Positions 22,607 to 32,481 of a stretch of 64,000 nucleotides of DNA are shown here, piece after piece. Each line of letters opens with the position of its first letter. Position 1 is the stretch's first letter. The translations under genes were made by a program, and so were the position numbers. The notes below the pieces were generated by a model. The model ran no database searches, was not told the DNA's origin, and saw only the letters and a list, made by a program, of their open reading frames with translations. The stretch covers positions 57,573,408 to 57,637,407 of the forward strand of contig OZ038378.1 of assembly GCA_964036045.1 (NCBI GenBank), read 5' to 3'. The stretch comes from Eutreptiella sp. 'Long Island Sound 2002'. Its lineage: Eukaryota; Euglenozoa; Euglenophyceae; Eutreptiales; Eutreptiaceae.

Positions 22607-23940
22607 AAACATACGCCAGTATGTCAGGCTGGGTCAAGTGAAGTGAACGAAACGGCGAAAGTGACCAAAAACCGACTAATCTAAGGCAAAATGTGTGAAA
22701 TTGAGCTGAATTGAGCAAAATTGTGCTGAGATCTGTGCTTCGCGATGGCCATCGACTTGAATGAAACGCATAGGTACCTCAGGGCACACAGAAAAAGTAT
22801 CGTTCAAGCTCGAAAATTCGAAAATTGAAAGTCTGAGTGAAGAATGTACATGATGATCCATGATCCATGATTCATGATGAAATCAGGATCTGACATCCCA
22901 CTGCCAGAAAACAGAAAACGAGCGTCGCCATGTCGTCGAGCGTCAAAAAAATAGGGTATCCCTTCATGGAGTCCAAGATATGTGAAACTGGCTGGTGTCA
23001 TTTGCAGTCATGAGACCAGATGCCAGATTATGGTACAAAATGTGCCTGAATTGAGACCAAATCCAGTGAATTGCACACGGATTGAGGGTGGCGAAATCTG
23101 CAACAAGCCAATACAGGTCCAATTCATTTTCGATAGACTCTGTGTGTTGTGTTGAACGGAAATCCGGTTCTCATTCATAGCCAATCCAGGTCAAATCCTC
23201 ATGATGATGATGAATCCCATGATGGAAATCCAATCATTTAAAGTAATGATAGCCAAGAAAACCCAGTGGGGTATCCCCACACTGTCAGTATTGTTCCCAG
23301 GGCTTCATGTTGAATCCAGTATGAGCCAGAAGGGGTAATTGACTCGTTATAGTCCCAGAATGTATAAGCATCCAATGCTTGGTACTGGGAATTTGCCAAA
23401 ATTGAGCTGATTCTGAGGGGGTTTCCAACACAATCCACAGATGAACAGCGAGTCGACACAAGTAAGAACACCATCGTCGTCACTTGGTCTATATAAGCCC
23501 TTTGACAGTGGTCGTCTGGAAAAGAAACCAACTGTCTCAATGTAAGAGCTGATGGAAATGACATTCTCAGCAGATCCGTCAAACACATGAAACGAATCAG
23601 ACTCAGTCATGTGCCAGAATCTCTGTAATGAGCACGAACTCGAACGAGTCCTTCCCAAGGCGAGTAGAGGGGTCCAGTCGACAGCAAAAGGCGATAGTGT
23701 CGTCGTGGTTGAGGATAAAGGCCTTTCGGATCTTCAGATTGGAATTATCTGAGATGAAGCACATGATTCACATGATGGCCATGATGGGAATGATGGATGG
23801 AATGACCAGGATGACCCGGGAATGTCCCATCATCTGTTCGTCGAACCACATAGACGATGCGTCAGGATTGTCTTGTCCCCATGCCAAGGGTATATGTCCA
23901 CCGTAAACCTTTTGGAGAGTTTCGGCGATCTCAATCCTGA
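22607..23940 (-). other. E2 3' untranslated region
   Basis: 1.33 kb between the chromodomain stop and the PPT. Only short frames; A/T-rich with many GATGATGA-type words on the plus strand. No additional protein recognised. Confidence 0.6.
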
Positions 23941-25119
23941 TCAGATCTTGTCTTGAATGGATGATGCCACAATTGGAGCTTCCTCTTGTGCTTGTAAGTC
24001 TTCCTTGGTGACACAATCTTTGATCAGCGAGAGCTCTTTGTCAATCTCAGGGTGTTTCTTCAGGAACTTGATGAAAGTATCCGTATACCCATGGATGAAA
24101 CTTGAAGCTGGCTCCCATTTGTCCTCTTCTGGACCGAATCCTTTCCATCTGCACAGAAAGTACCACTTGTTTCGAGCATTCTTCTTGTAATCAAGAATCT
24201 TCTCAAGCTCAAAACTGCTTGTGACCATCTTCCTGTCGCTCAGGTACTTCGAAGTCCAATAGAGAGGCTTGAACCTTCCTTTGGGGCAGGGTACTTCGGC
24301 CTTCAAACGATCTCGATGTACTTCTTGATGCCTGCCTGGCTCAATCTCGATGTTGAATGTAGTCTCACTTAGTTGACCACTGACTTGGAATGGGCCATCC
24401 CATAAAGGTAACAATTTGTTGTCGTCCTTCAGGGTGTCGTCTGACTTACGAAGCCAAACTTGCTGGCCTTTCTCGAAGGGTTTTCCTTGCGTTCTTGACT
24501 TATTTTTGAAATTCAACCAATCTGCTTGACTTTCCACTTTGGCTTGGATCCACTTAGACTCTAAATCCCTGATCCTCTCAAACCATTGCGAGGCGTCGTA
24601 GCACTGCCTTGGATGATACATCACTGGTCCTGGACCCATCTTCTCACGACCAAAAGCCAGCTCATTCGGACTTAATCCAGTGTAATTCTTGGTGCGATGG
24701 TATCTTCTCAAGACACAGTAAATTGTCTCCAACCAATTGTAGTCTTTTTCAGTCGCCAGGAATTTTCTCAGAATGCCGATAAGAATCCTTCCAGCGCGTT
24801 CAGCAGGGAGAGCTCGATGGTTGTAGACCCGGGCACGAAGGTGATGAACTCCCAAAAGGGCACACATGTTCTCCCACCAAGTCCCAATGAACTCTTTTCC
24901 ACTGTCCGTCAGAATTTCATTGGGTACATCCCAGTTACTCATCCACTGACTTGCAGTCCACTTGGCAGCCATTTCAGAGGTGAGATGCTTCGTGTTGCAA
25001 GGGAGGACTTGGATGTAGCCACTGTGGCGGTCTTGAATTAACAAAACCCCATCGATAGGCTTCCTCGTGTAGAGACATTCCTCTTGGATTTGTCCCAACT
25101 CGAAGACATCCGCCGTCAC
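23941..25119 (-). CDS. E2 integrase core and chromodomain
   Basis: 392 codons, same frame as pol after the TAA. An Asp-containing strand (LLIQDRHSGYIQ), second Asp in LTDSGKEFIGTWW, Glu in LPAERAGRILIG, then the GPY-like region (LWDGPFQVSGQLS). A chromodomain is at about residues 300-350 (FELEKILDYK ... YFLCRWKGF ... KWEPASSF). Normally part of one pol polyprotein; the apparent separate start is only the first Met after the stop. Confidence 0.9.
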   Translation of the reverse strand: MTADVFELGQIQEECLYTRKPIDGVLLIQDRHSGYIQVLPCNTKHLTSEMAAKWTASQWMSNWDVPNEILTDSGKEFIGTWWENMCALLGVHHLRARVYNHRALPAERAGRILIGILRKFLATEKDYNWLETIYCVLRRYHRTKNYTGLSPNELAFGREKMGPGPVMYHPRQCYDASQWFERIRDLESKWIQAKVESQADWLNFKNKSRTQGKPFEKGQQVWLRKSDDTLKDDNKLLPLWDGPFQVSGQLSETTFNIEIEPGRHQEVHRDRLKAEVPCPKGRFKPLYWTSKYLSDRKMVTSSFELEKILDYKKNARNKWYFLCRWKGFGPEEDKWEPASSFIHGYTDTFIKFLKKHPEIDKELSLIKDCVTKEDLQAQEEAPIVASSIQDKI

Positions 25120-25146
25120 CTTGTCGAAGAACCTCTCAGGAATTGG

Positions 25147-27999
25147 TTATCCCTTCAGTATTCCTTCTGCCTTTTGATTCTTCGGGATGGTCGCCTGACA
25201 TTGCTTGCATCCTTTGGCAACTCGTTCACAGGCACTCTTGAGGTCCCGTGTGTACACTCTGTGTCGTAGCTCCTGCTCCAGAACACGAGAATGTCTGTGG
25301 GCTGTCTCATTCCGATGCCAATGTTTGACATATTGGTCAATCAGACAGTCAGGAACACAAATCCGTCCTTGCCAAAAAAACTTGTCGCCTTGGACTTTGA
25401 AATCAGACTTCTCTTCAGAGTCGTAAGGCTTGTCCCCTTTCAACTTGTGGTATACAGATTCAAATAACCTGTCCTCCTTGTACATCTTCGTCCAATCCAC
25501 ATAGAGGAAGGAAGTTTCCTTGTCCCTTTGTTGTGGAGGGAGCGTGGATTTCGACTTGGATCTCGTCGTAGGAAACACATTCAGGAGTGGCAGCGACGAC
25601 TCAGAGTCAGAGTTAACTCCTGCAGTCTGATCTGCCTTGGTAATCTCCTTGCATCTGACCAAATCCACCTTCATCCGATTTTTAATCGAACATTGGAGAC
25701 AATGTTTCTTGATCAGTGCTTGTTCCTCCTTGTCGAACTCGATCACTTCAGCTTTTTCCGTCGCTGTCCCATGAAAACTCACTTCAGAGTAAGCCTCTGA
25801 GGCTGGGTAGGCCGAGCGACTCAGGGCGTCCGCCACTGTGTTGTAGCGACCCGGAATGTAAGTCACATGGAGGTCAAATCTGCTGAGAGTTTCATGCCAA
25901 CGGCCTCTTCTCCACGCTGGTCCACCAGGGGTATCCACATGTTCTGTCCTCCAGCTCTCCAGTGACTTGTGGTCAGTCAGTACCTCAACGCGATGGCCCA
26001 AGATCCAACCTTCATAACGCCTTAAGGCACAAAGGATTGCGTAGGCTTCTTGTTCCCTTGGACTCCAATTTCGCTGTCTTGTTGTAAGCTTGCGAGACCA
26101 GAAAGCCAGAGGATGATGGTGACCTTCGTCATCGACTTGTTCGATCGTAGCACCAATGGCGTAACGACTGGCGTCTGTACGAATATAAAAAGGTCTTCCA
26201 TCCAACCACGGAGTCTTTAATGTAACCACATTTGCCAGTGCTTCCTTGAGACCAGTAAAGGCTTCTTCACATTCTGGCTTCCACTTGAGCTTGACTTGAG
26301 ATCCCTTCTTTCCTTCTATTTTGCCAACCTTCAGTAACTCTGTCAATGGACCAGAGAACTTGGCGTAGAGAGGAAGGAACCCGTGGTAGTAATTGCAGCA
26401 GCCTAAAAAGGCACGAAGCTGCGTGATGGTTTTAGGCCTTTCCCATAGCTGCAGGGCAGCCATTTTTCCTGGGGCTGGTCTTCTTGTCCCATCTTCCAAG
26501 ACAGAGCCACAAAATTCCACACTCTGGAGGAACATCTTGCCCTTCTTGGGTCCACACACGAGCTTCTCTTGTCGAAGGACTTCGAGAACTTTTCGAACTT
26601 GTTCTTCGTGCAACTTCAGGCACTCATCAAAGTTTTTTCCCAACGGCGTGGCAATCAGAAGGTCGTCAATGTAGATGCTGCAGAATTCTTGTAAATCCAG
26701 AGACTTGTGCTTCTGAAATAAAATAGTCTCCATCATCTTCTGGAACATCGACGGCGCATTCTTCAGACCCATTGGCAGTACAGTCCTCTGGACAGTGCCA
26801 CAGGGCGTGCACATTGCCGTCAAATGCCTATCCTCCTTTCGAAGGGGCATCTGATGAAAGCCATGGCGCAAATCCAACACAGTAAAGAGCTTGCCTTTGG
26901 CTCTCGCGGCGATATCCTTTTCAATTAAAGGAAGAGGATGCGCGTCTGGTACTGTTGCGGCATTCAGGGCCCTGTAATCCACCACTAGACGCCAAGCATC
27001 TATGCTGGATTGGTCAGCAGGTGGGGGTTTTGGCACAGTAAATGGTGCTGAACACCACTCAGAACTCATGCAGCCCTCCAACCAACCGAACTCATAGAGA
27101 TTGCGCTCAATAATCTTTCGCAGGGCATCTGCTTTGGTGCCGTGGAGATAGAATGGACGTTGTTTGTGCACCTTTGAGCCTTCGATTATGTCAATCTTGG
27201 CTTCCCCCTTTTCAGATCGAATTGGGGGGTTTTCCCACAACTTCCCACTCAGCACGTCATCTTGATAATCTTCGAACACTGCGTCCCTTCTTGCAGATAT
27301 CTTGTCTCCGTCGACCTGATTCCCACATTTAATCACCGACATTATGTCCACCAATTTGCGAATTGTTGGTCGTGGTCTCATGTTCTTGGCCACTTCATTC
27401 CAAACTTCTTCGTCGCATTGTTGGCGGATGAAGCTCACCTGAGCTCCCTCCTCCGTGGGATCCCACCAATGAAAGGGGTCCACGTATGTCTTGAAGGGAT
27501 GGTCGGACGAATTCAGCTTCATTCCTGTCAATTCAGGCGAGATTCTTGGAGATTTGTCATCATTCTTGCTTGAAATCTTGACTTTTTTGGCTTGATTCTT
27601 GTCTGATGGGGACAAATTGTAATGGATGGAGGCGTTCTCCTGAGGGACGCCGATTGTCCTTCCCTCCTTCTGTGACGATACGTCGGGATTCCGCTCTCGA
27701 TCATCTTCATCCACCTCAATTTCGTCGATTCTTGAGGAATTTGAAATGACCTCTTCTGTTCCCATTTCACTGTCATCTTGCCAATAATCTCCCAGATTCC
27801 CGTCAACTAAGCACGCCAACGTGCTCCACGAACGCTGTGGCAAAGGCTTGCCATTGTCTTCATAATACAGCTTCACTCCTTTGTGAGGTAGCTCGACAAT
27901 GTCGATTGAAATGTCCATAATGTCCTTGAACCACTCTTGTCTTGGCCAATTGGGGACAATTAAAATCGCCTTTGCGCCGGATTGCTTCAGCTTCTGCAC
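25147..27999 (-). pseudogene. E2 pol: MT-like domain end, RT, RNase H, integrase finger
   Basis: 950 codons in the same frame as the preceding ORF. Just upstream of the first Met is WINPPFDVF, and the frame continues with AILIVPNWPRQEWF: the (D/N)PP(F/Y) core and following strand of Dam-like methyltransferase domains. RT from about residue 335 (VVDYRALNAAT), catalytic YIDDLL near 443, thumb ITQLRAFLGCCNYYHGF. RNase H about 605-750 (IRTDASRYAIGATIEQ, LTDHKSLESW, NTVADALSR). Integrase HHCC about 890-935 (HWHRNETAH ... CKQCQ). Ends at TAA 25147-25149; the frame continues into the catalytic core. Confidence 0.9.
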
Positions 28000-28053
28000 T
28001 ACACGAGCAAAAACGTCGAAGGGCGGATTGATCCAAAGAGGTTCAGACCAGTC

Positions 28054-29196
28054 CTATCTCCAGGCATCGTCGTAGAACTTCGGAAATCTTTTATTCTTTT
28101 TGTTTGCAAAAGCATCAACTTCAGGACGAAAATTGTGGTTCTTTTCGAAATAATCCACCAGAATGTCCCGCCATTTGTCGACTACACGATAGCAAACTGA
28201 CTTCCACTTCTTGCAGTTCAATGATTCCACCTTTCCTTCGTCGAATTCTTCTTGATTCCGGGTCCATTCCTGCCCATCTTGCTGAAAATGCAGCTTATTT
28301 CTCTCCTTGAATTGGTGGATACTCTTGGTATATGGGTGCAGATAATACAGGTCAGACGGGTCGCTGGTCGACGGATCCTGGAGGAAGCATGTCCTGTGTC
28401 CCATGGGCGACACACGGTGAGCGTGAAGCCAAGGTTGACCCAAGAATAAATCATACTTTATACTGGCTTCATAGAATTTTCCAGGAAACCATTCCTCCGT
28501 GCCCGTCTCTTCCACGCTCCACACAGATTGTTTCACCAATCTGACCGCCAATTCTGCTTCTCTGTCGCCACCGTCAAGGCGATGTCCGCTGACTCCCTCC
28601 AGCTGGACAGGGGTGGAGGACATCCTTGTCTCATCCTCCTGCAGAAAGCCTTTCCTCACCAGATTGACCTCTGAACCATTGTCAATCAGACATCTGGCAA
28701 GTTTAACCTTACCATCCGTCGATCTGACCTGGATCCAGCAGACAAACTGGCGCTGCTTGCCTCGCCGGACAGCGCTGAGGACCCAGGCAGGGTAAAGGAG
28801 GCCAGAGGAGCGCGTCAGCCGGTCCCAGCAGCATCCATCCACCGCCCCAACTACCCTGATGGGCTTTGTCTCCTGCCACTCAACCCCAGTGTTGGGATTT
28901 GGGTCAAGTTGGCTTCCCTATTGCCATTCTTCTTCTTCGTTCGGCTGTACGTCCTGTACTTGTCCTTCGTCAACCCATTCTTCTCCCGCTTCGACGGCAT
29001 TCACTCGTTTTCCGCGTCCACGACCACCAAATGATTTTCCACCACCACCTTTCTTACCACCTTGACCTTTGTTGTTGGAGGTGTTGGAATTGGGGTTGGA
29101 TTCGTTGGATCTGCCCTTGCCTCGACCACCAGTATCCTTGTTGTTGCCGAAGGTCTTGTTCGCTGGCGTCTCCACGTACAGGGGGTTGCCACTCAC
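28054..29196 (-). pseudogene. E2 nucleocapsid tail, protease and start of MT-like domain
   Basis: Frame 29196-28918 (Gly/Arg/Lys-rich, then Glu-rich) stops at TAG 28918-28920. The same frame runs on to 28842-28054. The protease motif near 28660-28690 is LIDNGSEVNLV: the catalytic Asp is followed by Asn-Gly instead of the usual Thr/Ser-Gly. Towards the end is RPEVDAFANKKNKRF, the start of the methyltransferase-like domain, which is cut by TAG 28054-28056 and resumes at once in the next frame. The frame is -1 relative to gag. Confidence 0.8.
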
Positions 29197-30635
29197 CTGG
29201 AATAATCTTGATTCCCGGACTTTCCTTGGCCTTTGCCACCTTTTTCACCAGATTTTCCACCAGATTTTCCACCAGCATCGGTCCATCTTGAGCCACTTGG
29301 ATCTCCGACTTGCTGCGAGTAATCTTTTGGTGTCCAGTCTCTGTTCTTTCCTTTGGACTGCCCTTTACCCTTTCCCCTTCCATGCTGGTCAGCATCTCGT
29401 GCTCCATCCTGCTGGGGATTTTTGGGAGAATTTCCCTTTCCATCCATTTTGGACTGAATTGTCTTGAGATCTGAGGGCGTCCATCTGTGGTCTGCGGTCG
29501 TGTGAGTCGCCGCTCGACCTTCTTTTCCAAGGGCAATGCACACAGAGCATCCCTTCTCACCTACGGCGTTGACCTTGCGTCCGAGGCCATGTGCATCCTG
29601 GGACTTCTGGCGTTCTAAGCTTGCATACTTTTCAAGTTGGTCCCAGATCTGCTCGACTCCATACGAGAAGATCCACGGTCGTACCTTCAAAACTGTTCCC
29701 TTATACTTCACTTTTCCATCCACCATGCTGCAGAAAAACTCCGACTGTTCAGAATCGTGGAAACCAACTCCCCATCTGCCCTCACGAATAGTGATGTCTG
29801 TCAATCCAGTAGCACTGATAGAGTGTAGCAACTCACGAACTGCCATTTTTCCCATAGTTTCCGGCAGTCCTCGGACTTCAACCCAGTTGCCCAGGACTTT
29901 TTGGTCCGCCTGAGAATCCCTGATCTTCTGCTTGTTCTCCGGCGTGAGCTTGCTCAGGAGGATCTTCTTCATTTCGCCTTCAGAAAGTCCCTCTCCCGAA
30001 TTCTCCGCCTCTTGCACCAAAAACTCCCAATCTTGCCTTGCTATTTGGATCTCTTCGTGAAAAATTTTCTTGATCGTCCTGAAGTTCTCCAGACGGTTCC
30101 TGTAATGATCTTCAGGAAGTCGAGAGCCTTTCTTCTTGAGACTTCGATACAGCTCTTCATAAGTCAGGGGATCTCCTTGATTCTGTCTTTCCACATAGGG
30201 ATTGTATGTACTCTCTCTGAGTTTGCCAGTCAGACAATCCATCAACCCAAGGATCCAGAGTTCCTTGTCCAGTTTCTCCGTCTGCAGCCAAACCATGAAC
30301 TGTCGCTCGAACGAAGCCCAGTAATTGGGGTGCCCAGAGAACTTCGGCTGCTTCATTACAGACCCTCGAAGCCTCATGTGCAACGGGTTCAGCAAGTGGT
30401 TCAGGTTGAAATTTGTGGCTGTGCCAACCGGATTGACGAACACTGGGTTGACTGCGGCGCCTCCCATTGCCTGTGCCTGCGCAATTGCGGCCGCCAGCAA
30501 CGCCTGGTCCACAGTAGGCTGCACGAACGGCGTTGGTTGCGCTTGATGCAGTCTCATCTCCTTCAATTTCTTCTGCTTTTCTTTGATCTTGGCTTCGTTT
30601 TCTTTTTGCTGCCGGCCCTTCTTCTTCAAAGCCAT
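29193..30635 (-). CDS. E2 gag (capsid, RRM-like segment, basic tail)
   Basis: 480 codons. Basic N-terminus, then about residues 95-235 with a capsid-like helical region (PKFSGHPNYWASFERQFMVW matches the retroelement gag start). About 250-330 has WVEVRGLP ... GRWGVGFHDSE, a pattern like an RNA-recognition motif; that is my inference. Near 365-390 is CSVC with later His residues, then a Gly/Lys/Ser-rich basic tail for RNA binding. The stop TGA (29193-29195) lies one base out of register with the downstream frame, implying a -1 shift for pol. Same frame as the LTR-starting ORF. Confidence 0.8.
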   Translation of the reverse strand: MALKKKGRQQKENEAKIKEKQKKLKEMRLHQAQPTPFVQPTVDQALLAAAIAQAQAMGGAAVNPVFVNPVGTATNFNLNHLLNPLHMRLRGSVMKQPKFSGHPNYWASFERQFMVWLQTEKLDKELWILGLMDCLTGKLRESTYNPYVERQNQGDPLTYEELYRSLKKKGSRLPEDHYRNRLENFRTIKKIFHEEIQIARQDWEFLVQEAENSGEGLSEGEMKKILLSKLTPENKQKIRDSQADQKVLGNWVEVRGLPETMGKMAVRELLHSISATGLTDITIREGRWGVGFHDSEQSEFFCSMVDGKVKYKGTVLKVRPWIFSYGVEQIWDQLEKYASLERQKSQDAHGLGRKVNAVGEKGCSVCIALGKEGRAATHTTADHRWTPSDLKTIQSKMDGKGNSPKNPQQDGARDADQHGRGKGKGQSKGKNRDWTPKDYSQQVGDPSGSRWTDAGGKSGGKSGEKGGKGQGKSGNQDYSR

Positions 30636-30641
30636 TGATCG

Positions 30642-32090
30642 CTACTTCACGGTGGTCCTTGCTTCTCCATCAACGTCTCCGACAGTACTCACAGACAGTA
30701 CAGATTTCTCCGACGAAGATTCTCCTCCTTCGGTACCCAGATTGAACCCAATAGGACTTTCAAATCCAGTAGGGGGGATACCAGAAATTCCAGTAAAAGC
30801 TGGATGGTGGCCAGTAAAAGCTGGGGGTGCTGGAGAATGTGGAACGCCGTAAGGCGTGGATGTAGGTGCAGCTGAGGAGGTAGGTGCTGGGTGGCTTGTC
30901 ATTGTAGGCGCTGGTCCAGAGAGCCCAGTAGTGCTCAGATTTTGTACCAGATCTGTAAGCTTCTCCTGCTTCTGTTCCATCTCCTTCCACTTGCTGTCAT
31001 CATCCCTCTTTTTCCCCTTGGCGGCCTTCTTCAGCTCCTTCACCCTGTTCTCCAGCGACGAAATCTGTCTTCGGCAGGAGCAGTCCTTGGCACACTCGCC
31101 ACAGGAAGGGCATCTCGTACCTTTTCCTTTGCTTCTGACTTCATCAACCCAGCTGTCAACACTGGAGTTGGAGTCAGGAAGCTTGGACAGTTGCTCCCTG
31201 GAGAGGTGAGAATGTGTCGAATCACACCTCATTTCGTCGACCTCTTTGTCGTGTTGACCCCAGGCGCCCGACGGACCAGCGTGCTGACGCACATTCTGGC
31301 GTCTCTCCTCGGCGATGATGGCCATCTGCACCATCACGGCGGCCTGGTGGTCGAACTGGTCCATCAGCTCCTCCCAGTCCTCTTGCTCCTGCAATGTGGC
31401 GTCAAATCTCGACCGGCCGCTGTCCCTGAGGAACTGGCACGACGCCCTGAACCAGTCCCTCAGGCGGCCACGATAGCCCGCCTCCGCCAGCAGCCAATTC
31501 TGCCTGTGCAGGAATTCCTCATTCCAAATCTGCTGGAAGTGGTTTTCCCAGTAATCACCACTAATTCCAGTGTCAGACTGCTCTCCTTCGCTGCTGCTGT
31601 TTTCAAGATCAGGCAAAGCGTGAGAGGAGGAACCAGATTCACTCGAGGAGGGAGATTCTCGACCGGGTTTAAGGTTGGGTGGAACGTTCATACAACAATC
31701 AGCGCAGGTATGAACTCCAGGCCAATGCCTATGGCCACAGTAAGGGCACTCTGAAGGTTGATCCTCGGTTTGTTGGGGAGATGCCACGAAGGTAACCTCA
31801 GGGGGAACACGCAGTGACTCTCTACGAGTGATAGCCCCGCTAAAGTTCGAAGATCTCAGAGTATCCGTGGAGATTCCAGAAGCAGAGTCATGATTTCCTC
31901 TGCTACCATGTAACCGCTGCATAGTTGTTGATCTTTGTTGTAACTGCGAAGCCTGTAGCCTTGATGCCCCAGGGGTCGTAACGCCCGACACTGCCCCTGA
32001 TATCTCCGAACCCACATAACCCTCTTCAGACCCATATCCAGCCTCTGGGAGCGACATATGCGAAGCACTTGTAAGTCCTTTGAACTCCAT
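30642..32090 (-). pseudogene. E2 first ORF (gag-like, zinc finger and coiled coil), starts in the LTR
   Basis: 482 codons from the ATG at 32090. The first ~60 residues are encoded by the LTR itself; the frame then crosses the PBS and enters the internal region. About residues 118-140 have CPYCGH...HTCADCC, a zinc-binding cluster. About 330-350 are Cys-rich (CPSCGECAKDCSC), followed by a Lys/Glu-rich heptad stretch likely to be a coiled coil and a Pro/Thr/Ser-rich tail. It ends at TAG 30642-30644; the same frame continues after three codons into the next ORF, so the two may have been one gag protein. Confidence 0.75.
31896..31908 (-). promoter_or_regulatory. E2 primer-binding site
   Basis: Immediately inside the 5' LTR the minus strand reads TGGTAGCAGAGGA. 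This is complementary to the 3' end of many eukaryotic initiator-Met tRNAs (ending TCCTCTGCTA plus CCA), so an initiator-Met tRNA primer is likely. The host tRNA itself is not in the window. Confidence 0.75.
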
Positions 32091-32388
32091 GGTGGAATAT
32101 GAAGAGTACGAAAACCCGGTCTACAAAAATGGAGCAGACATAGAATCTCAATGCGCATTCATCGCACATAATGACACAACGTGAAATCATTGGAAATAAT
32201 CTAAATAAATCCGATTGGGAAATCACGAAAGACAAATGCGACTCGACGCGCGCTCACAGGCGACATCTGGCGGCGAACGGAAAACATGAAATGAAGCGGA
32301 AAATTTACTGCACTAATGTACATCTGAGAATCATTGAAATTCTGATCACATCAGTGTATAATTGAGTGCTGTCACTGCTGCCGTTACA
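31909..32388 (-). repeat. E2 5' LTR, contains the start codon of the first ORF
   Basis: 480 bp, same termini as the 3' LTR, followed by TSD AATAC. On the minus strand the ATG at 32088-32090 sits in the context CCACCATGG, an excellent eukaryotic initiation context, and opens a frame that leaves the LTR. A weak A/T-rich word (ATTTATTTAG) lies about 100 bases upstream of it. Confidence 0.97.
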
Positions 32389-32393
32389 AATAC

Positions 32394-32481
32394 GCACCCG
32401 GGGCGTACTTGGGCAGGGCTCATAGGGGCCCAAGTCCCCGGGTCGGCGGTAGGTAGGGGCAGCAGGTACACCTCTGCTACC
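32394..32481. other. short unassigned spacer right of E2
   Basis: About 90 bases of GC-rich DNA between the E2 target duplication and the start of R2a similarity. Confidence 0.4.

Larger units (their letters stand above)
22115..32388 (-). mobile_element. E2: complete Ty3/gypsy chromovirus, 10274 bp
   Basis: 480-bp LTRs at 22115-22594 and 31909-32388 start TGTAAC and end GTTACA. The 5-bp duplications are perfect: AATAC at 22110-22114 and at 32389-32393. Coding is on the minus strand, so the 5' LTR is at the right. PBS at 31896-31908, PPT at 22595-22606. Order: two gag-like frames, protease, methyltransferase-like domain, RT, RNase H, integrase, chromodomain, then about 1.3 kb of 3' untranslated DNA. 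I count about ten substitutions and no indels between the LTRs (about 98% identity), so insertion is moderately recent. Coding frames carry four in-frame stops. Confidence 0.97.
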
